This document shows, piece after piece, positions 53,301 to 62,741 of a DNA stretch of 64,000 nt. Made by a program: the position numbers and the translations under genes. Each line of letters opens with the position of its first letter. The first letter of the stretch is position 1. The stretch comes from Spongorhabdus nitratireducens (GTDB taxonomy: Bacteria; Pseudomonadota; Gammaproteobacteria; Pseudomonadales; Endozoicomonadaceae). The notes below the pieces were generated by a model that was given only the letters and a program-made list of their open reading frames with translations, was not told where the DNA came from and searched no databases. The stretch covers positions 186,001-250,000 of the forward strand of contig CANDOC010000001.1 of the NCBI GenBank assembly GCA_947387575.1. The letters run 5' to 3'.

Positions 53301-56300
53301 CGGGAATTTCCTGCAGACCGCCTTGATGGGTGCCCCACTGGTCAAAACAGAATGCAAGAAGCTGGCGGCGCAGCACCATGCTTGCATTCAGAAATATCGC
53401 CGGTGCTTCTACATTGCCGGCAATCATATTGAGTGGGTTGGCATAAAAGAACAGATCATGTGGATGCCCGTTGGCAAGCGTCAGTACAAATGAATTACCA
53501 TCTTTACGCCCGCCACGTCCGGCTCGTTGTAAATAATTTGCCTGAGTTGGAGGAACCGAACACAGGAGTACCGAAGACAGATCGCCAATATCGATACCCA
53601 TTTCAAGTGTGGGTGTTGCCGACAGTAGATTAGTGTCCCAGGTATGCTGACTATTAATAAAACGTGTTTCCAGACTTTCCCTGAATTCGCGTTCAAGCAA
53701 AGATGTATGTTCATGGGCCTGTACCCGATGAATCTGGCCACTAAGGTAATAGTCCCGGTAAAAAGAGTGTTTGGGGCTAAGATCCTCGGTAAATACAGGT
53801 AACTGTCGCCCGTCTGCTCCCTTGATATCAATATCGGGCATTCCATGAATATGAGGCAGCCATACATCAGGAGCTACCCATGAACCCTCGCACTGATTTT
53901 GCCCTTCATCATTTTCTGACCCCTGACGGGATAACCGGAGGCTGATGAGATCACGATAAATATACAGCTGCTCCGGATTGAGTCCCCAGGCAGTGTTTCC
54001 TTTCTGGGTTTCAAGCTTTAAAGTCAGGCCTCCTTCTGTCAGTGCCTCAAGTGCGAGTTGGCTTAGTTTTTTCACAGCACCGGAATCAACCAGTTTGTCA
54101 GGGTCAAGAAACAGCGTTGCCCAACGGTTATACCACCCCTGAGAGTTTTTGGGTTGCAACGGATCCAGATTAGACTCAGCTGCTTCTGCCGGAAATCGTG
54201 GCAGTGTAAAGTGGCTGCCGATAACCGGCATGAACGGAAGCTGTATGTGTGACAGTCTGTACCAGTTACCACCGCTTTCTATATATGGCTGAACCAGAGG
54301 CATAGCTATCGCCCCCTGCCGCTTCATTCTGATGGCTATTCCCCACAGCATAAAAGCAGCCTGACGGGTTTCAATATCAATGCCCAGCTGTTCATATGCA
54401 TCAGCTTTCAGTGTTAATGCAGCATTGGTTATCAGTTCAGGATCCCAACCCAGAGTGGCCACTCCGGTTCTTTGTAATGAGCGCCCGATTGTCGACCTTA
54501 AACCAAACTCCAGACAAAACTCCCAGCCCAGCCGCTTATTGATCAGGTCGAGCAACTGGTCAGGATTTTTCAATTGATTCTTGTCACGAAGCTCAATCCA
54601 GCTTTCAGAAGTCTGCAGGTTAGGTGCAATAAACTGGGTAATATAATCCCGGGTAGAAAAGCTGTCGGGGTTATCAGGGTTCTCACGCCATAATCCGGGA
54701 AAGGTTTGTACGAAATCAGTAAATCGGACAGGCTTATCCTGACGGTGGATAGTTTTTGCCAGCGCCATTCGCAAATTATTTTGCCATGTACGTGCAGCAA
54801 AAAAACCGGCACGGTGAGCGGCATCCTGTACCGAGTCCGAGAATGCAATCAGTTTTTTATCATCATTAATCGGGCTGGCATAAAGCTGATGAATGGCTAC
54901 AGCACTTAAACTTGCTGCTCTGGCACCGAACAACAGCAAGCTGTTACTGGCCTGACAGACCGGGCAGTTGCGCTGGCTCTGGATGCGCGGAATACCACCT
55001 CTGTTTACATTTTTATTAAGATCCGGCTGAAATATATGAACCAGTGAACCCTGATTACAGGATAAACACTTTCCATTTTCCGGTTGTAAATGACCACAGC
55101 CGGTACAGATATACCGTTCATAACCCTGCACTGTGAAATGTTGTTTCCCTTGCTGCAGGGGAAGATAAATCCTGACACTTTTATCCTGCTGGAAGAAAGC
55201 GTTATAAATGCTTCTTAAATCCTGCTCAATATGGGAGCTGTTTTCCTCCTGACGGGCCAGCCAGGCTGTGGAATGACATTCATTACACTGTACCAGTGGG
55301 AGATAAATTTCGTCATTTCCGATCTTTATATCATCCGAATACTGCAGGCTTACCGGGGTACCGGATGAATCATCACCAAGCCGGGCCACGATACGCCTCA
55401 GTTCTCTTGCCCAGAGCTGAATACGAATAGTCACAAAAGGCTCGGAGCCATAATTACTGCCCCGGGCATGAGCCATAAGCGAGAGCAGAGACAGCAGGAC
55501 TTCGGCGGCATGATGCTTAAGGTTTGCCGGTATACGGCTCTTTACAACGGTTATCAGACTCGACAGAGAAGATATTCCGTTTTTGTCCAGGTATTGCAGC
55601 AGGTTATGAAGATAAGGGTTTTGCTTGAGTCGTTTGCCCAGAGCCTGCCGTCCTGATACAGACCGAATATCCAGTCCGTGCTCATCTCCGAGGAACAGCT
55701 TTGCCTGCGCGTCAAGATATTCATCGGGGTTATCATAGTGTCGAGGATTTAGTTTTTCAGGAGTAAATGCGGGATTTAGTAGCAGAGAGAAGTCCATGAC
55801 ATCAAGAAATTTGCCATGGGCTTCCCGGCTTTCGCCAATAATGCTGTGCTTGTCAAAGGACGTATCAAAAATATCACCGGCAAACCGGGCAAGGTCATCC
55901 ATCTGATCTTCTGAACCCAGAGTCGCAGAGGTTCCCGCACAGACCAGATGATTTTTCGGCACATCCAGCCTAGCCTTGAGTCGCCTGATAAGCATGCCAA
56001 GGTCAGCACCCTGTGCACCATCAAAAGTATGGAGTTCATCGACCACAAGATAGCGAAGGGTGTCAGGATCATTGTTTTCCCAGAGAGGCTGGTCTTTTGG
56101 GCGCATCAAAAGATAATCCAGCATTTTGTAGTTAGTCAGGAGGATATCCGGCGGGTTTTTGCGTAGTGTCGTTTTACAGGTGATTACCTGTTCAGGACCC
56201 ATAATCTTCTGGTCTGTTTCTTCAGCACCCCCGATAAACAATCCGGCCCGAATATTACCCTTAAGTTCCGGCGTATTGTGAATGACTGACGCAAACCGTT

Positions 56301-56730
56301 TTGCCTGATCAGTTGCCAAGGCGTTCATAGGATAAATGACAATGGCCTTGATTCCCGGCTTCCGGTGCCGCTGGCAGTGATCCAGAAGCGGATACAGAAA
56401 ACACTCGGTCTTACCTGAGCCGGTCCCTGTTGCCACAATGGTGCTCTTGTATTTTCCCAGACTGGACAGGTTGCTCCATGCCTGCTGCTGATGGGCAAAC
56501 GGGCTGTGTTCGGTTTTAAAACCGTCAAAAAGATCATTTCTGTCGGTTTTCTTCAGAAAGGGCAGCCCAATGGAAACATAGGGTCCTTTGATAAATGCTT
56601 CACCATTGTTGTGTTTATTTACAAGGGCATCGAACTTGCCTGCAAAAGGCCAGGTATCGGTTTCAAATCCGGTGACAATGAACTCACGGAGTGAGCGGGC
56701 AATATCTTGCGCCAGAAGGCCGGGTATCAT
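50353..56730 (-). CDS. Giant DEAD/DEAH helicase B with DUF1998 and nuclease-like C-terminus
   Basis: 2125 residues. SF2 core: Walker A ATGTGSGKTECF near 100, VIYPMNALATDQA, DELH in VVDELHTFDGAQ near 230, CAGTSATLGS, and the second lobe with SATPTLEMGIDIGDL and YLQRAGRGGRK near 1070. Zinc-type Cys clusters: CTGCGHLQPENGKCLSC, CPNCSYSEEI with CPRCED, and ICRECGTVQHH. DUF1998 is marked by YDSVPGGTGYL near 1610, with Cys residues in SCSCQEQ and CYNCLYAY. Near 1765-1815 a Vsr/DUF559-like strand pattern appears (PDFMIYP, then VAVFLDGWKYH, then SLTWHDV), with Phe where the family usually has Glu. The last 70 residues repeat a similar pattern (EAELAWPSRTTVLLLDYQ). Relatives by domain: MrfA/YprA, LHR, DruE. 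Confidence 0.85.
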   Translation of the reverse strand: MIPGLLAQDIARSLREFIVTGFETDTWPFAGKFDALVNKHNNGEAFIKGPYVSIGLPFLKKTDRNDLFDGFKTEHSPFAHQQQAWSNLSSLGKYKSTIVATGTGSGKTECFLYPLLDHCQRHRKPGIKAIVIYPMNALATDQAKRFASVIHNTPELKGNIRAGLFIGGAEETDQKIMGPEQVITCKTTLRKNPPDILLTNYKMLDYLLMRPKDQPLWENNDPDTLRYLVVDELHTFDGAQGADLGMLIRRLKARLDVPKNHLVCAGTSATLGSEDQMDDLARFAGDIFDTSFDKHSIIGESREAHGKFLDVMDFSLLLNPAFTPEKLNPRHYDNPDEYLDAQAKLFLGDEHGLDIRSVSGRQALGKRLKQNPYLHNLLQYLDKNGISSLSSLITVVKSRIPANLKHHAAEVLLSLLSLMAHARGSNYGSEPFVTIRIQLWARELRRIVARLGDDSSGTPVSLQYSDDIKIGNDEIYLPLVQCNECHSTAWLARQEENSSHIEQDLRSIYNAFFQQDKSVRIYLPLQQGKQHFTVQGYERYICTGCGHLQPENGKCLSCNQGSLVHIFQPDLNKNVNRGGIPRIQSQRNCPVCQASNSLLLFGARAASLSAVAIHQLYASPINDDKKLIAFSDSVQDAAHRAGFFAARTWQNNLRMALAKTIHRQDKPVRFTDFVQTFPGLWRENPDNPDSFSTRDYITQFIAPNLQTSESWIELRDKNQLKNPDQLLDLINKRLGWEFCLEFGLRSTIGRSLQRTGVATLGWDPELITNAALTLKADAYEQLGIDIETRQAAFMLWGIAIRMKRQGAIAMPLVQPYIESGGNWYRLSHIQLPFMPVIGSHFTLPRFPAEAAESNLDPLQPKNSQGWYNRWATLFLDPDKLVDSGAVKKLSQLALEALTEGGLTLKLETQKGNTAWGLNPEQLYIYRDLISLRLSRQGSENDEGQNQCEGSWVAPDVWLPHIHGMPDIDIKGADGRQLPVFTEDLSPKHSFYRDYYLSGQIHRVQAHEHTSLLEREFRESLETRFINSQHTWDTNLLSATPTLEMGIDIGDLSSVLLCSVPPTQANYLQRAGRGGRKDGNSFVLTLANGHPHDLFFYANPLNMIAGNVEAPAIFLNASMVLRRQLLAFCFDQWGTHQGGLQEIPGSMQAVMDAVQHSRTGKFPYTLLDFISRNRDILWDRFEQLLDKKVSKNCRERLQAIMLGTSNDDEPLDIYFLTAVKRIVDLRHNLNEHQKSLKAELKKLEKMPKDESVSAQIREVGNEFEGIKRLKSELNRKETFNFFTDEGLLPNYAFPEEGTTLHSVIYRKLSTPRQNDDGSVTTFESRSYEYTRPAQAALSELAPESVFYASNKKVQIQRIEMAKGKNLQYWRLCPNCSYSEEITGPEQPACPRCEDSMWADSAQKREMVRLQQVYANTSEEDAQIGDESDTREPVFFNRQMLIDFEPEAVLLAHALDSDNISFGFEFIRKATFREINFGKQGAADQVFYVAGQEMPRPGFRICRECGTVQHHKNKPEHLFKCQYRNTEGQEGIIDCLYLYREYNSEAIRILMPHLLSRPRDEQTESFVAALQLGLKKRFGGKVDHIHITLSDEPIPGSAERASYLVLYDSVPGGTGYLHELLATPENLLEVLQLALQTLDSCSCQEQPEMDGCYNCLYAYKNSYGMERTSRKTAIELLNFVLSNNPVLKEVNNLGSIKKDPWADSELEACFPDAIQMLNNHPSIEHARVRISKDIINGKVGFRLEVGDFNYSVEIHPQLNEKHGVAYPCEPDFMIYPDKSSSGHLPVAVFLDGWKYHKDIIQEDLLKRQGLTLSGKYHCWSLTWHDVQQVFAGTETKIPNPLTEHTENSPSGPIQQIAQAQGLTNLQQLASLKPLAQLLNYLKQPDFTKWQKFAALRVLSWFDARSMQHPDGIARFRTLSGVWPSQFTECWQDVGFRLTSFTNFSECSDSLQLCAAADLAVVRDLDIKQLAVTTIYNAPDTDNQDAFSAWQRLLQLLNLLQFLPFSFISTQQGIDSGKYSELAWGETPAESVHTSGWDDVASIADEEALPFIHEISKHAIEKPAVSYEHLNDKGKVVAEAELAWPSRTTVLLLDYQLDENKDYFDKIGWNVITIDTEMDDLIEMVGIQ

Positions 56731-56873
56731 ACGGGAAGGGGCTCCTTGAACACGGAAGGGAAATAAAATCCTTAAGGATCATTATGCCGCCAGACAGGGG
56801 CAAGGGACAGGGCAGGGAACCCCGGAAAACTCCTTTTTTGGGAACCCTGCACAGGGATTATGGCATAAGAATC
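56731..56873 (-). other. 143-base spacer between the two giant helicase genes
   Basis: Read leftward it holds an imperfect hairpin (GCAGGGttCCC ... GGGttCCCTGC, 56812-56850 region) around a short A-run, and AGGAG eleven bases before the helicase B ATG. It is the only sizeable gap in an otherwise overlapping operon and could set the ratio of the two helicases. Confidence 0.45.
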
Positions 56874-59800
56874 TTATGCACCGTATTCATCGGGTTTGTA
56901 ACAGGTGATCATTGTTTCACATTCGCTGTTCATCAAATGTGACACGCCACCACTAAGTTCATAAAAGTACTTCGAAGTTGCTCCGCTGTCGTCGAAAACT
57001 GTGGCTACCACTCTTCGGTCATGGAAGCTTTTCTTCCTGTGGAAAGGATAGACATTGATATACACTTTACTGGCATAAGGTGCCAGCAGGCTTTTCAGCT
57101 TGCTCTCATAAGTCTGGTGGTTATCGTCCCTGTCAATCAGGCGGCAGTCTACCCTTAATTCATTGATCGTCTGCGCCATATCTGTCAGTTCGCTGATCAG
57201 CTTTTCAAGAGGACGGATGCTGTTGTCTGTTGCGGCATAAGGATCCCGAATATATAGCTTTTCAATATAGCTACCCTCCAGCTCACTGAAGATGCTGCGA
57301 GTTTTCCTTGTTTCACCAACAGAAAATTTGTGGATCAGCACCGGCTGTCGCTTGAGGAAGTAATCAGCTTCGTAACGATGGCTGGCTACTTCAGACTGAT
57401 AAAAATCAGACTGAACAAATTCACTTTCACCCATCGATAGCACAGTGTCATTGACAGCAAGTGCATTCAGAGCCTTGAAAGGAGACATTGTGAACCAGAA
57501 TGTGCTATTGCTTTCGGGATTTCCGATTGCAAACGGTTCAAAAGCCGGATCACGTTTATTCAGAGCTTCAGAATACGCGATATTAAGCTGGCCATCCCGG
57601 ATGTAAGCAATAAGATAATGCATCAGGCTGCGCAGCCCGGATGAAGTTTTGTTAAATTTATCCGGCAACGGTTCAGTCAGTAGCAGAGAGACTTTTTTGC
57701 CCTGATTAAGCAAATCCAGCAGCCACTTAATATCATGCAGAATATCATCGCTATCTTCAGCCAGTCCCGGCAGCACAAACAGCAGCTCGTTGTATTTACT
57801 CCAGCTTTCAGACAATGAAGCGACGCTGGCGGTACTGTCAACAACCGCTCCCAGCTTTTCTACCGGGTGGTGCAAAACAGTGTCGGCTGTCAGCTGTTCC
57901 ATATACTCAATGGCTGCGTGGCGGTTAAAGGCATCCCAGAAACGTTGATTGGAATAGTCACACAAACAGCTGATGCAGGCATCGGAACATTCTTTCGGGC
58001 ACTGCAGTGAATTCAGCACGTGCTCTGAAAGATCATTAAAGGCGATCTGATCGCAAACCTTGCGAACATAACCGGCACCTCCCGGTACGCCATCATAAAT
58101 AATTACCGAGAGGCTGTTTCGTTCAATCCGGTAAGTAGAGCGTACCTCACTCGGTGGAATGTCCAGCATTTCAATAATGGCACGACGAAATGCTTCAGAC
58201 AGGGTTACAGCAACATTGCCAATATGATCAGCAGAGTCATCAGCAGGCATGTCAACCGTACTTGCGATGTTCTGACCTATTTTGAAGATCAGTACATCGG
58301 TCCAGAATTCATGAGCCAGTGCGACAGGGGATGATATCCGCCCCTTACAAGGTTGGTTGGTTTCCGGATTTGAGTGGTTTTTGGGAGGTCTGGGGGTTTC
58401 CACAAGCTCCATATAATTGCAGTAAGGACAACGGTAGTAACCTTTCTGAGCCCGCCCCCGGTTAAGAATAAACAGGCGACCTTCAAGTTCATCTTCTGCC
58501 TGGCTGGGCATCAGAACTTTTTTGACCAGTGCATGTCCGGTTTCGGTATAGGCATCCTCCCTGGGGATCACGATCAGTTTGGCTTCATCTGCCGCTGTTG
58601 GCCGTTTGCGAACGGACGACGGATCCTTGCCTTTTGATTCCTTCAGAGCCGTGATAAAGCCTTTGGGCTTAATGAAAGGCATGCTTTTGTCTTTAACCGG
58701 CTGCCTGCAGTTTTCACATTCGTTGGGGATGTCTGCAGGATCATCAGCAACATTCGCATGAGAACAGGAACGGCAGACCAGGACATACTCTGTAGGCATA
58801 AAGTCCCGCGGGGTATAACTGAGACCTGCACTTCGCCAGATCTTGCCGTTAGCTATAACCTCGCCTCCGGGGGCATACTCGGAAATTCCCATGGAGGCGT
58901 CCCGGGTCATAGCTATTTCAGACTGTACCTGCTCATATTTGTGGCTCTTCCGCTCTTTCGTGACTTCAAGAGAAATTGAGTGTACAGGGAAGCTGTATGT
59001 TGGAATCAGCCCTTTTTGCGAAAGCTGGTTAACAAGATATTGGCCCATAAAGGCCTCACGTTGACCATCCCATCTTGAAAATTCGCCTGAGGCTTTATTA
59101 TCGCCATCATTTAGTTTGGCTTTTGCTTTCTCCATGTAGTCTGTGTAACGAAGCCAGCGGTCACTGATCTGGGCACTGAATCTTTCGAGTTCATCAACAA
59201 ACAACCGGGAAATATCGGTGACCTGTTTTGTCAGTTCTGCAGATTCCTCATCAGGCAGAAGATTCAGCATATAGCGGGCATTTCCCAGAGCCTGCTGCCC
59301 ACACGGCCCCTCAAGCCAGGCCTGAACCTTTTTGCGAAATTCGAGATGATAATTTTCAGGCATCTCTTCATCGAAAAGATCTGCCAGCACCGGAGCCCGT
59401 AGTTTTTCCAGCTGAATGTTATCCGACAGGAAATCAGAGAGTAATATTGATAGTTGATGGCGCTGGAAAATGGTCGGATTTGCCAGATGAACCATCGGGT
59501 CTGCCGGTGCCTTGCTCAGATATCCGGCAAAATCATTAAAAACGACCCTGTCGTAGTATGAGTTTCTGGCAATGGTGACGCAGAACGGAGCAGCCTGAGC
59601 ACGACGGCCTGCACGACCGGTTCGCTGCTGATAGCTAGCAATACCCGGGGGAACATTCAGGTTGACGACTGCTTCAAGCTCACCCAGGTCAACACCCACT
59701 TCCATGGTGGTTGTACAGCTCAGGATGTTAACTTTGCTCTGATGAAAATCCGATTCAATCTTTTCCCGAAGGTCGGTTGATAGCGAGGCCGTATGTTCTC

Positions 59801-62741
59801 GTGCACGGGGAACCAGAGGGCTGGTCTTAGTCGCAGAATAGATATAGTGATTCCGCAGTATTTCTTCTTCGGAGAGGGTGCAGGGTGTTACCTCTCCGGT
59901 GCAGCCAAAAGCCGTACAGCGATGGTTGACTACATGGAACTGTTTGAGGCCGCAGCCCTTACATTCAAATTGATCTTGCGGACTTGCTGCGACTAATAAA
60001 ACAGATCTTGAATCAAGCGCTTTTCCAGAACCTGATGCTGTTATCAGTCGACTTCTGGAAAGAAGATCCCACAAATCAGCCAGGAAACTGTTGGCGTCAT
60101 CCAGAGACCAGTTCAACTGTTTTACCAGATACCATGTTCTGCGGTTAAAGCGATTTTCTGCCTTCGTTAACCAGCCGAAAACTGAACTGTTACTATCTGT
60201 TTTTTCCAGCTCGAAAGAACGTTTACCTTTGTAGTTTTCTCCCCAGATAATGCCGTCTTTAATGTCGGGGTCATAAGGGATATTAGTAATTGCCTTGTTG
60301 CGCCGAATGTTTTCCAGAAATAAATGGGTGAGCTGATAAATATCTTGCTGGCTTGCCAGATGCTTATAGGCATTATGAAGTCTATCGACGACTCGGGTAA
60401 TTGTTCGCTCATCGTAAGTAACTTTAGCAAGGCCAAGAGCCTCGGTAGACAAGCGTCTTCCCGGTGGAGTACAGAACTCGGCAACAATCTTGCCGGTCAA
60501 CAAACTGCTGACGGCGTCGAAATCTGTTCTGACATAACCTTCCCGATCCGGGTAAGCAAAACTGTCTTCCTTACTCCATATAGCACGAACTTTTTCTGCG
60601 ACAGTGTCGAACGGAAGTGGTTTACTGGCTTCCTCAAGCACTTTAATAATTGCTGCCCTGTGGGCTAGGTCGCCTGCAGTACGCTCGAAATAAGGAGCAA
60701 AGAAAGCAGCATCCTGTCTGTTGTCTGAAAATGTCAGCAGCTTTCTTCCGGCCATCGGTCTGTCATCATCATGACCGGTCTTTTTGGGCAGAGCCTCAAT
60801 GACCCGCTGGGTCACAACGCTGGATAATGATTCATTACCCGGATAAAAGCGGGTAATAATTTCAGCATGAGCACCGGATGCTGTTGCATGGCAGGCTGCA
60901 CAGCGTTTCAGATAGGAAATCTGTTCCTCAGAATCATCGACTGTCGAAACCTCATAGATTTCAATGCCCTGATCACTGCCGGTACCGAGCTGGCCTGTAT
61001 GTGTATTCAGATAGACCGGCTTTACTTTGGCTTGGCTGATTGCCTCCTGTGCGTCATCTTCATCATAAGTGATGGTTGATGGCGGCTTTCCAAGCCAGAA
61101 AACCCTGCGGGTAGCGCGTTTGCCCGGATGATGGTTAACCAGACTGCCGTTATCATGATAGCCTTCAAAATAAGGCTGTCCGCACTGTCTGCAGGTCAGT
61201 AGAGGGTAGTAGATATTGCTTTCGCTCTGGTGCCGTCTGGCCAGTTTGATATCCGCATAACCTTCCGGGCTGTCTGACGGCAGAATACTCAACTCTTCGA
61301 TTGCACCAGCCATAATATGATGACGACAGGGCAGCAGTGGAAATCCGTTTACCGGTGAACGGGCATACATACCCATCTGGATCAGCCCGGTCAGTGCTGC
61401 AACAGCCTGGTCCTTTGAAGATTCAGGAAATAGTGTATGGCTCAGTTCAACAAAATCTGTGACACCCTGTTGCAGTGTCTCGGCAGCCAGTGAAATTTCC
61501 CTGTTTGTCGCAAAAACCCTGAACAGACTCTCACAGAGAGGTTCATTATCATTATCTGCTTCTTCAAAAGGCTCGGCAGACAGATCTGCTTGTTCCAGCG
61601 CATCTGAAAAGTCCCAATAGCTTTGTTCCTTACTGTCAGGAAACTGATTCAGAAACGATGAAATAGCCTGACCTGTTTTTATCCATTCATCAGCGGACAA
61701 AGAAAACCCGGCATCTTTGCCACTGGTAATTTCAGCGTGAGCTTCACGGTTACCCCTGACAATCACCGGTTCTTTTTCACCGAACAGGCTGGCGGAAAAT
61801 GTCTTGAGTTTCTGATCTGATTCAGGGGAGTCACCCAGGCTGGCGCTGGTGGCAAAAAACTGCAGCGGGTAGTCAATCTTTAACCGGTTTTTCAGTTTCC
61901 GCAACAACATGGCAACTTCTGTGGCCTGGGCACCGTTATAGGTGTGTACTTCATCCAACACCATTGCTTTGAGAGCGGTATGGCTGAACAGTGACCTGTT
62001 GGCAGGGAGCAGTAACAAATGTTCCAGCATGGCATAGTTTGTAACCAGAACTTTGGGCGGGTTTGCCAGCATTTCTTCCCGGGTCAGTAGCCAGTTATCA
62101 GGAATGCCGTCGAAACCGAACTCGTCGTCTATTTTGCTGTTCTCAAGCATTTCTGAAACAACTTCATCTCGCCGTTTTCCTTTCGGCGTCTGACCGGTGT
62201 AGCGGCCAAAAGTAATTCCATATTTACGGAGTGTTTTACCCAGCAGTGGCGCAACACGGTAATACAGCTGGTCATTGGCCAGAGCGTTCATCGGGTAAAC
62301 CAGAATAGCTCTGACACCAGGCTGATCGAAGTTTTCATCCTTCAGCAGCATATCAACCAGCGGGTACAGAAAGGTTTCTGTCTTACCTGAACCGGTACCC
62401 GTCGCAACCACAAGGTTCTGCCCGTCATGGCAGGCATTGGTTAAAGCGACTTCCTGATGCAAGTGCAGTTTACGGTCAAGGATCTGTGGTTCAAAATCAG
62501 AGAAACCTTCGTGTAAAAAACCACCGTTACTCTGGATAAGGTCACGTAGCGGTCGGCCTTTTTCAAAATCCGGTACGGTTTCGATATAAGGGCCTTTTAC
62601 CAGCTGCTCCGACTGCAGAGTGTCCCAGAATGCCTGTCTAAGTTGCGGATAACGGGAATGTATTGGCACTGCGGTGGCAATATAGCGCTTCAGGGTGTTA
62701 TCCAGATTCCTGGCCAGTGCAAGTGGATTTGCTTCAGACAT
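56874..62741 (-). CDS. Giant DEAD/DEAH helicase A with DUF1998 and MIT_C/PLD-like C-terminus
   Basis: 1955 residues from ATG 62741, which overlaps the stop of the upstream gene (TAATG) and has AAGGA six bases before it; in-frame codons further upstream lie inside that gene. SF2 core: Walker A ATGTGSGKTETF near 113, VYPMNALANDQL, DEVH in VLDEVHTYNGAQ near 263, ATSASLGDS, and lobe two with TTTMEVGVDLGEL and YQQRTGRAGRRA near 1042. Zinc-type clusters: CRQCGQPYF, CAACH, CKGCGLKQFH, CRSCSHAN with CENC, and CPYCNY. DUF1998: YDGVPGGAGYV near 1552, then CSDACISCLCDY. Residues about 1815-1945 resemble the MITD1 C-terminal phospholipase D-like domain (EKLYIRDPYAA, FHDRRVVATVFDD, YFYELSGGVSHLM). Confidence 0.85.
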   Translation of the reverse strand: MSEANPLALARNLDNTLKRYIATAVPIHSRYPQLRQAFWDTLQSEQLVKGPYIETVPDFEKGRPLRDLIQSNGGFLHEGFSDFEPQILDRKLHLHQEVALTNACHDGQNLVVATGTGSGKTETFLYPLVDMLLKDENFDQPGVRAILVYPMNALANDQLYYRVAPLLGKTLRKYGITFGRYTGQTPKGKRRDEVVSEMLENSKIDDEFGFDGIPDNWLLTREEMLANPPKVLVTNYAMLEHLLLLPANRSLFSHTALKAMVLDEVHTYNGAQATEVAMLLRKLKNRLKIDYPLQFFATSASLGDSPESDQKLKTFSASLFGEKEPVIVRGNREAHAEITSGKDAGFSLSADEWIKTGQAISSFLNQFPDSKEQSYWDFSDALEQADLSAEPFEEADNDNEPLCESLFRVFATNREISLAAETLQQGVTDFVELSHTLFPESSKDQAVAALTGLIQMGMYARSPVNGFPLLPCRHHIMAGAIEELSILPSDSPEGYADIKLARRHQSESNIYYPLLTCRQCGQPYFEGYHDNGSLVNHHPGKRATRRVFWLGKPPSTITYDEDDAQEAISQAKVKPVYLNTHTGQLGTGSDQGIEIYEVSTVDDSEEQISYLKRCAACHATASGAHAEIITRFYPGNESLSSVVTQRVIEALPKKTGHDDDRPMAGRKLLTFSDNRQDAAFFAPYFERTAGDLAHRAAIIKVLEEASKPLPFDTVAEKVRAIWSKEDSFAYPDREGYVRTDFDAVSSLLTGKIVAEFCTPPGRRLSTEALGLAKVTYDERTITRVVDRLHNAYKHLASQQDIYQLTHLFLENIRRNKAITNIPYDPDIKDGIIWGENYKGKRSFELEKTDSNSSVFGWLTKAENRFNRRTWYLVKQLNWSLDDANSFLADLWDLLSRSRLITASGSGKALDSRSVLLVAASPQDQFECKGCGLKQFHVVNHRCTAFGCTGEVTPCTLSEEEILRNHYIYSATKTSPLVPRAREHTASLSTDLREKIESDFHQSKVNILSCTTTMEVGVDLGELEAVVNLNVPPGIASYQQRTGRAGRRAQAAPFCVTIARNSYYDRVVFNDFAGYLSKAPADPMVHLANPTIFQRHQLSILLSDFLSDNIQLEKLRAPVLADLFDEEMPENYHLEFRKKVQAWLEGPCGQQALGNARYMLNLLPDEESAELTKQVTDISRLFVDELERFSAQISDRWLRYTDYMEKAKAKLNDGDNKASGEFSRWDGQREAFMGQYLVNQLSQKGLIPTYSFPVHSISLEVTKERKSHKYEQVQSEIAMTRDASMGISEYAPGGEVIANGKIWRSAGLSYTPRDFMPTEYVLVCRSCSHANVADDPADIPNECENCRQPVKDKSMPFIKPKGFITALKESKGKDPSSVRKRPTAADEAKLIVIPREDAYTETGHALVKKVLMPSQAEDELEGRLFILNRGRAQKGYYRCPYCNYMELVETPRPPKNHSNPETNQPCKGRISSPVALAHEFWTDVLIFKIGQNIASTVDMPADDSADHIGNVAVTLSEAFRRAIIEMLDIPPSEVRSTYRIERNSLSVIIYDGVPGGAGYVRKVCDQIAFNDLSEHVLNSLQCPKECSDACISCLCDYSNQRFWDAFNRHAAIEYMEQLTADTVLHHPVEKLGAVVDSTASVASLSESWSKYNELLFVLPGLAEDSDDILHDIKWLLDLLNQGKKVSLLLTEPLPDKFNKTSSGLRSLMHYLIAYIRDGQLNIAYSEALNKRDPAFEPFAIGNPESNSTFWFTMSPFKALNALAVNDTVLSMGESEFVQSDFYQSEVASHRYEADYFLKRQPVLIHKFSVGETRKTRSIFSELEGSYIEKLYIRDPYAATDNSIRPLEKLISELTDMAQTINELRVDCRLIDRDDNHQTYESKLKSLLAPYASKVYINVYPFHRKKSFHDRRVVATVFDDSGATSKYFYELSGGVSHLMNSECETMITCYKPDEYGA

